The notes under the pieces: model-generated
Told to the model about the DNA's origin: nothing
Databases searched by the model: none
The model's input: the letters and a program-made list of their open reading frames with translations, nothing else
Origin: a virus
DNA length: 31,137 nt
Virus record (IMG/VR): IMGVR_UViG_3300017751_000116
Span: 1-31,137 of that record
Strand: one strand, 5' to 3'
Part shown: positions 28,152 through 31,137 of the stretch, in pieces
How the letters are laid out: the number at the start of each line of letters is the position of its first letter
Numbering within the stretch: the stretch's first letter is position 1
Program-made: the position numbers and the translations under genes

Positions 28152-29090
28152 ATGGCAAACGAAACATTAGAACAAATAGTACAAGCAGACGCTCTAGTAG
28201 CACCTAAACTTAGCCCATTCGGTAAAGCGGATTCAGTGTTAGAGCAAACATTAAGAGACTTTATTCAACTACAATCAACAACTATCGCAATAGGTACACA
28301 ACTTGTTGGCGTTAGAACTGTTGGATGGTTATCATTCACATGGTACACAGGTAGTGAAGGAACTTTCAAATACCCATTGGACGACAACGCAGTAGTTGAC
28401 CCGACCATGATTGGAACTTCCAACTACTCGGTTAAACTAGAAAAGGGTCAAGGCCGATGTGTCTTCCTAGACTCCACTCTACTTAGAGGCGAAACTTGGG
28501 AAAACATGAACCGTCAACAGATGGCTATTATCCAAGCAAGAGCCGACCTAATTGACAACCACATTCTATCGAAGTTGGTTGCAGGTGCAGGTCAAGCACA
28601 AGCCGCTACTGCTCTTTGGGCAGCCGGTGGTGCAGACCCCGAAGCAGATATTCTAAACGCTATGGACTTGATTTTCAAGAACGCAAGAGTTTCCGGCAAC
28701 GAAAGACTAGCACTAGTCCTACCTGCTGAACTAAGAGCCGACATGATGAACACTCGTCTATACACCAATGTATTAATGTCTCTACAAGAGAGATTGAACT
28801 CAATGGTTAGCCTAGATGTTTACTACACTCGTGACTACGGCGCAGGTAAGGCTATTCCTACCGGCGGTGCAGGTACAGTCGGTGCAATCCTTATGATTGC
28901 CGGTTCGGAGACAGGAGAGTTCTTTACTTACAACGGTGACGGATTCCAAGAGACTGAACTAACTCGTATCGAGGGTGTCGGTTTCTCATGGCTACTTACC
29001 TCTTACATGGGAACAGTTATTCACGAATCCCAAGACGGAGCAGCAGCCGGTAAAACAAACCGTATCTGTACAATCACAGGTTGTCTGTGA
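28152..29090 (+). CDS. HK97-fold major capsid protein
   Basis: 312 residues from the ATG at 28152, ribosome site GGAGATGATTAAG. A helical N-terminal arm, then an alpha/beta core with VGVRTVGWLSFTWYTG, long spine-like helices (RQQMAIIQARADLIDNHIL) and an A-domain-like end (TLTRIEGVGFSWLL type). It follows the protease and decoration protein, the standard order of head operons. Several hundred copies form the shell. The assignment is by position and profile, with sequence similarity not directly checked. Confidence 0.8.
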   Translation: MANETLEQIVQADALVAPKLSPFGKADSVLEQTLRDFIQLQSTTIAIGTQLVGVRTVGWLSFTWYTGSEGTFKYPLDDNAVVDPTMIGTSNYSVKLEKGQGRCVFLDSTLLRGETWENMNRQQMAIIQARADLIDNHILSKLVAGAGQAQAATALWAAGGADPEADILNAMDLIFKNARVSGNERLALVLPAELRADMMNTRLYTNVLMSLQERLNSMVSLDVYYTRDYGAGKAIPTGGAGTVGAILMIAGSETGEFFTYNGDGFQETELTRIEGVGFSWLLTSYMGTVIHESQDGAAAGKTNRICTITGCL

Positions 29091-29099
29091 GGTCTTTAA

Positions 29100-29456
29100 G
29101 TGACTAAAGCAACTTTAATAAAGAAGTTAAAGCAAAAGGGAATATCCATTCCCAAGAATGCTAGTGTGGCTGAACTTGAACACAGACTCAAGTACTGGAT
29201 TGACGGTAATGGGTATATGTTTAGACTGGCTCTACCTTCAAGTAGGGTCGGCAAAGGTCATCCTGTACAACTACTTGAGAGTGGTCATATCTATTGGATT
29301 CCTAACAGTGAGTTCGCTCATGTTATAGCCAACACTAAATTAGTTTACTTGATGGGTAGAAGCCAAGAGCCACCTAAAGAATGTATTGTCTTAGATGTAC
29401 CAAAAGATTTTAACGACAAATGGTGTGTAGGTGATACTGATGGCGGTCACAACTGA
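29100..29456 (+). CDS. SAP/HeH-domain protein, 118 aa
   Basis: GTG start at 29100, with GAGGT upstream. Residues 1-33 (TKATLIKKLKQKGISIPKN followed by ASVAELEHRLKYW) have the helix-extended-loop-helix signature of SAP/HeH domains, which bind nucleic acid or act in head proteins. The rest is a small beta domain (MFRLALPSSRVG, GHIYWIPNSEFAHVI). It sits between capsid and connector genes, so a structural head role is likely. Overlaps the next gene by 17 nt. Confidence 0.6.
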   Translation: MTKATLIKKLKQKGISIPKNASVAELEHRLKYWIDGNGYMFRLALPSSRVGKGHPVQLLESGHIYWIPNSEFAHVIANTKLVYLMGRSQEPPKECIVLDVPKDFNDKWCVGDTDGGHN

Positions 29457-29823
29457 TAACATACGGGATTTGCTCAACAGGCCGAGAGGACTGAATGAAG
29501 CAACTATAACGGAGTTAATCACGATTAGAACTGCCCAAGTAAATAAGATGGCTAGAGGCTCTTTGTATGGAGTCGGAAGTGCAGCCGTTGATACTACCCT
29601 TAAAGAGAGTGCAATTAAATTCTTAGTGTGCCTCGACTCCCTTAATATTCTTGTTGATACTGTACCGTCATATTATAGTGAAGATATGCAAAGTGTTTAT
29701 GACCGCAGGTTTCAGCAACAAATCATCACTTATCAGCAACGGGCTGATGAGGCGGTGGCTTTGATTGCCGAAGCATCGGGTTCAGCCTTTGCTACTGGTA
29801 AAACAAAGACACGCCTAGCATGA
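29440..29823 (+). CDS. Head-tail connector-like protein, 127 aa
   Basis: Start at 29440 (MAVTTDNIRDLLNRPRG) after AGGTGATACTG, overlapping the previous gene. The protein is helical (ATITELITIRTAQVNKMARG, KESAIKFLVCLDSLNIL, QQQIITYQQRADEAVALI), the typical size and layout of connector/adaptor proteins that follow the capsid gene. Assigned by position and helix content; the fold is not proven. Confidence 0.6.
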   Translation: MAVTTDNIRDLLNRPRGLNEATITELITIRTAQVNKMARGSLYGVGSAAVDTTLKESAIKFLVCLDSLNILVDTVPSYYSEDMQSVYDRRFQQQIITYQQRADEAVALIAEASGSAFATGKTKTRLA

Positions 29824-29834
29824 GTTGATGATTA

Positions 29835-31137
29835 ATGGCTGATAGATACTGGATTGCTAATTTGGAAGCAAATCAACTTTGGACTACTGCTACTAATTGG
29901 GCTGATAACGCCGATGGTACAGGGGCTAATACTGTACCCGTCGCTAATGATAATGTCCACTTCGGACATGCTACTACTCTCGCTGCCGGTAAAGGGTTTG
30001 GTTTATGTGAATTAGCAGGTGCTACTGCCGCATTAGCAAAGTTTACTTCTTATGAAGGCTACAACCAAGTACAAGTTATAAATAATTTTACAATAAATGT
30101 AAGTGGTAAGTTTATACCTAATCCCGCCACAGGATTTAGTCTTGAGCAGTTAGGGTTTAGAGTTGGTATGGTTATCACCGTAAGTGGAGCAGCCACCGCA
30201 GGTAATAACTCGACATTTGAAATAAGTTCATTAGGTAGCAACGAAATAACAGTTACGAGTGCAACTGGTATGGCGACAGAACTTACGCCAGTAGAACTAA
30301 CTATAACATATGACCCTTCACTTGATTTGAAAGGCCAAGTACTTAATATGACCGGAACGGGTGGAACTTTAATGTATGTGGATTCAAAGATAATAAACAG
30401 TGTCGGTAGTACTAGTACAATTAATCTTACTGGCTCGTTCGCAAGCGGTTCTAGTAATAGGTATTTCTTATGTGGGAGCAATCAAACATTTGTAGGTAGA
30501 AGTAAGATAGTTATGCATATTACGAACAGTAATAGCAAAGGCGTATTATATTTTGACGATGGAGTATACCCAATAGTTGAGTTGGACGGTGGGAAATTTT
30601 CTTGTGACTATGTACCCCCTACTTCCAGTATACATGGGTCAGTTAAATTTTACCGATTTAAAGAAATCGTCTTAAACACATGGGATAGTGGGTTAAATAG
30701 TAAAAGAGATAATAGCAAAAAGATATTTCAAATAGATAGCACTACTTCATTTGCTTTACTAAGTGTTGATTTTGACACCGGACAGTCAACTTGGTCTTTC
30801 GACACCGACACAAGTTTTATTATTCCGACTTCGGGCGATTACATAGATTACCCTACTGGGTTTACTGTAAGATGGTATAATCTTATTATCAAAAACTCCG
30901 GTGGTAATACCGCACATAAGGCTTTAGTTCCGGCACGAAGAAATTTACAAGTTAATTCTTTGACTATTGAAAGTGGAGGTCAAGTAATTGGTGAGTTGAC
31001 AGAATCACTATCGGGTACTATTTACAAAGGCTCAAGCACAATTACTTCTGTAAATAGACCTACCGTTAAAGGAGCATGGAACTTTTCACAAGTTGCCGAT
31101 GGTGTTTACGCATCCCTCCTTACTGAATCATATTCAA
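29835..31137 (+). CDS. Beta-rich structural protein, tail or fibre, C-terminus outside window
   Basis: An open frame starts at the ATG at 29835 (MADRYWIANLEANQLWTTAT) and stays open to the edge (434 codons). The N-terminus with 'RYWIAN...W....NWADNADGTGANTVPVANDNVHF' character is a short W/N-rich motif seen at the start of beta-solenoid or LamG-type surface proteins. The rest is Thr/Ser/Gly/Asn-rich with strands throughout (TINVSGKFIPNPA, ITVTSATGMA, VKGAWNFSQVADG). Such proteins form tail fibres, spikes or head fibres that touch the host. The end is missing. Confidence 0.7.
   Translation, partial: MADRYWIANLEANQLWTTATNWADNADGTGANTVPVANDNVHFGHATTLAAGKGFGLCELAGATAALAKFTSYEGYNQVQVINNFTINVSGKFIPNPATGFSLEQLGFRVGMVITVSGAATAGNNSTFEISSLGSNEITVTSATGMATELTPVELTITYDPSLDLKGQVLNMTGTGGTLMYVDSKIINSVGSTSTINLTGSFASGSSNRYFLCGSNQTFVGRSKIVMHITNSNSKGVLYFDDGVYPIVELDGGKFSCDYVPPTSSIHGSVKFYRFKEIVLNTWDSGLNSKRDNSKKIFQIDSTTSFALLSVDFDTGQSTWSFDTDTSFIIPTSGDYIDYPTGFTVRWYNLIIKNSGGNTAHKALVPARRNLQVNSLTIESGGQVIGELTESLSGTIYKGSSTITSVNRPTVKGAWNFSQVADGVYASLLTESYS

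Overview
This window reads as part of the genome of a tailed, HK97-fold DNA virus (Caudoviricetes) that infects an archaeon. The virus assignment rests on a contiguous + strand head module: terminase large subunit, portal, prohead protease/scaffold, decoration-like protein, major capsid protein, connector and the start of a tail or fibre gene. The archaeal assignment rests on TATA-box promoters about 26-30 nt upstream of start codons (several giving leaderless mRNAs), an MCM-like AAA+ helicase candidate and a PAC2-like (proteasome-assembly-chaperone-like) protein. Shine-Dalgarno sites (GGAGG, GGAGATGA) are used inside operons. A marine Euryarchaeota host such as Poseidoniales (Marine Group II) is a guess from general character, not proven by the sequence.

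Layout. Positions 1-11967 form a tightly packed minus-strand early/replication region: many small, often zinc-binding proteins with ATGA start/stop overlaps, an MCM-like helicase, a PAC2-like protein, a probable zinc-ribbon/OB nucleic-acid-binding protein and several conserved phage proteins of unknown role. An AT-rich gap at 2655-2932 is an origin candidate. Positions 12000-12750 hold no convincing gene; they contain pyrimidine (CT) tracts, palindromes and a possible + strand non-coding transcript. Positions 12751-16261 are a minus-strand accessory cassette dominated by an 836-residue fusion of a putative amidoligase, cysteine clusters, membrane segments and a class II glutamine amidotransferase. 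Positions 16541-20180 are a + strand series of short transcription units, most with their own TATA promoter, a shared upstream element and a GC hairpin followed by a CT tract. Positions 20288-31137 are the packaging and head operon; the last gene runs off the window.

The most striking points are the amidoligase/GATase-II fusion, whose predicted catalytic Cys sits just after a membrane segment, and a recurrent 3'-end RNA architecture: an AT-rich hairpin closed by a TGCG tetraloop whose stem changes by compensation from copy to copy, followed by a GC hairpin and a pyrimidine tract. A 14-bp palindrome, CCTATCATAATAGG, recurs at four sites, two of them in tandem, and is a good operator candidate.
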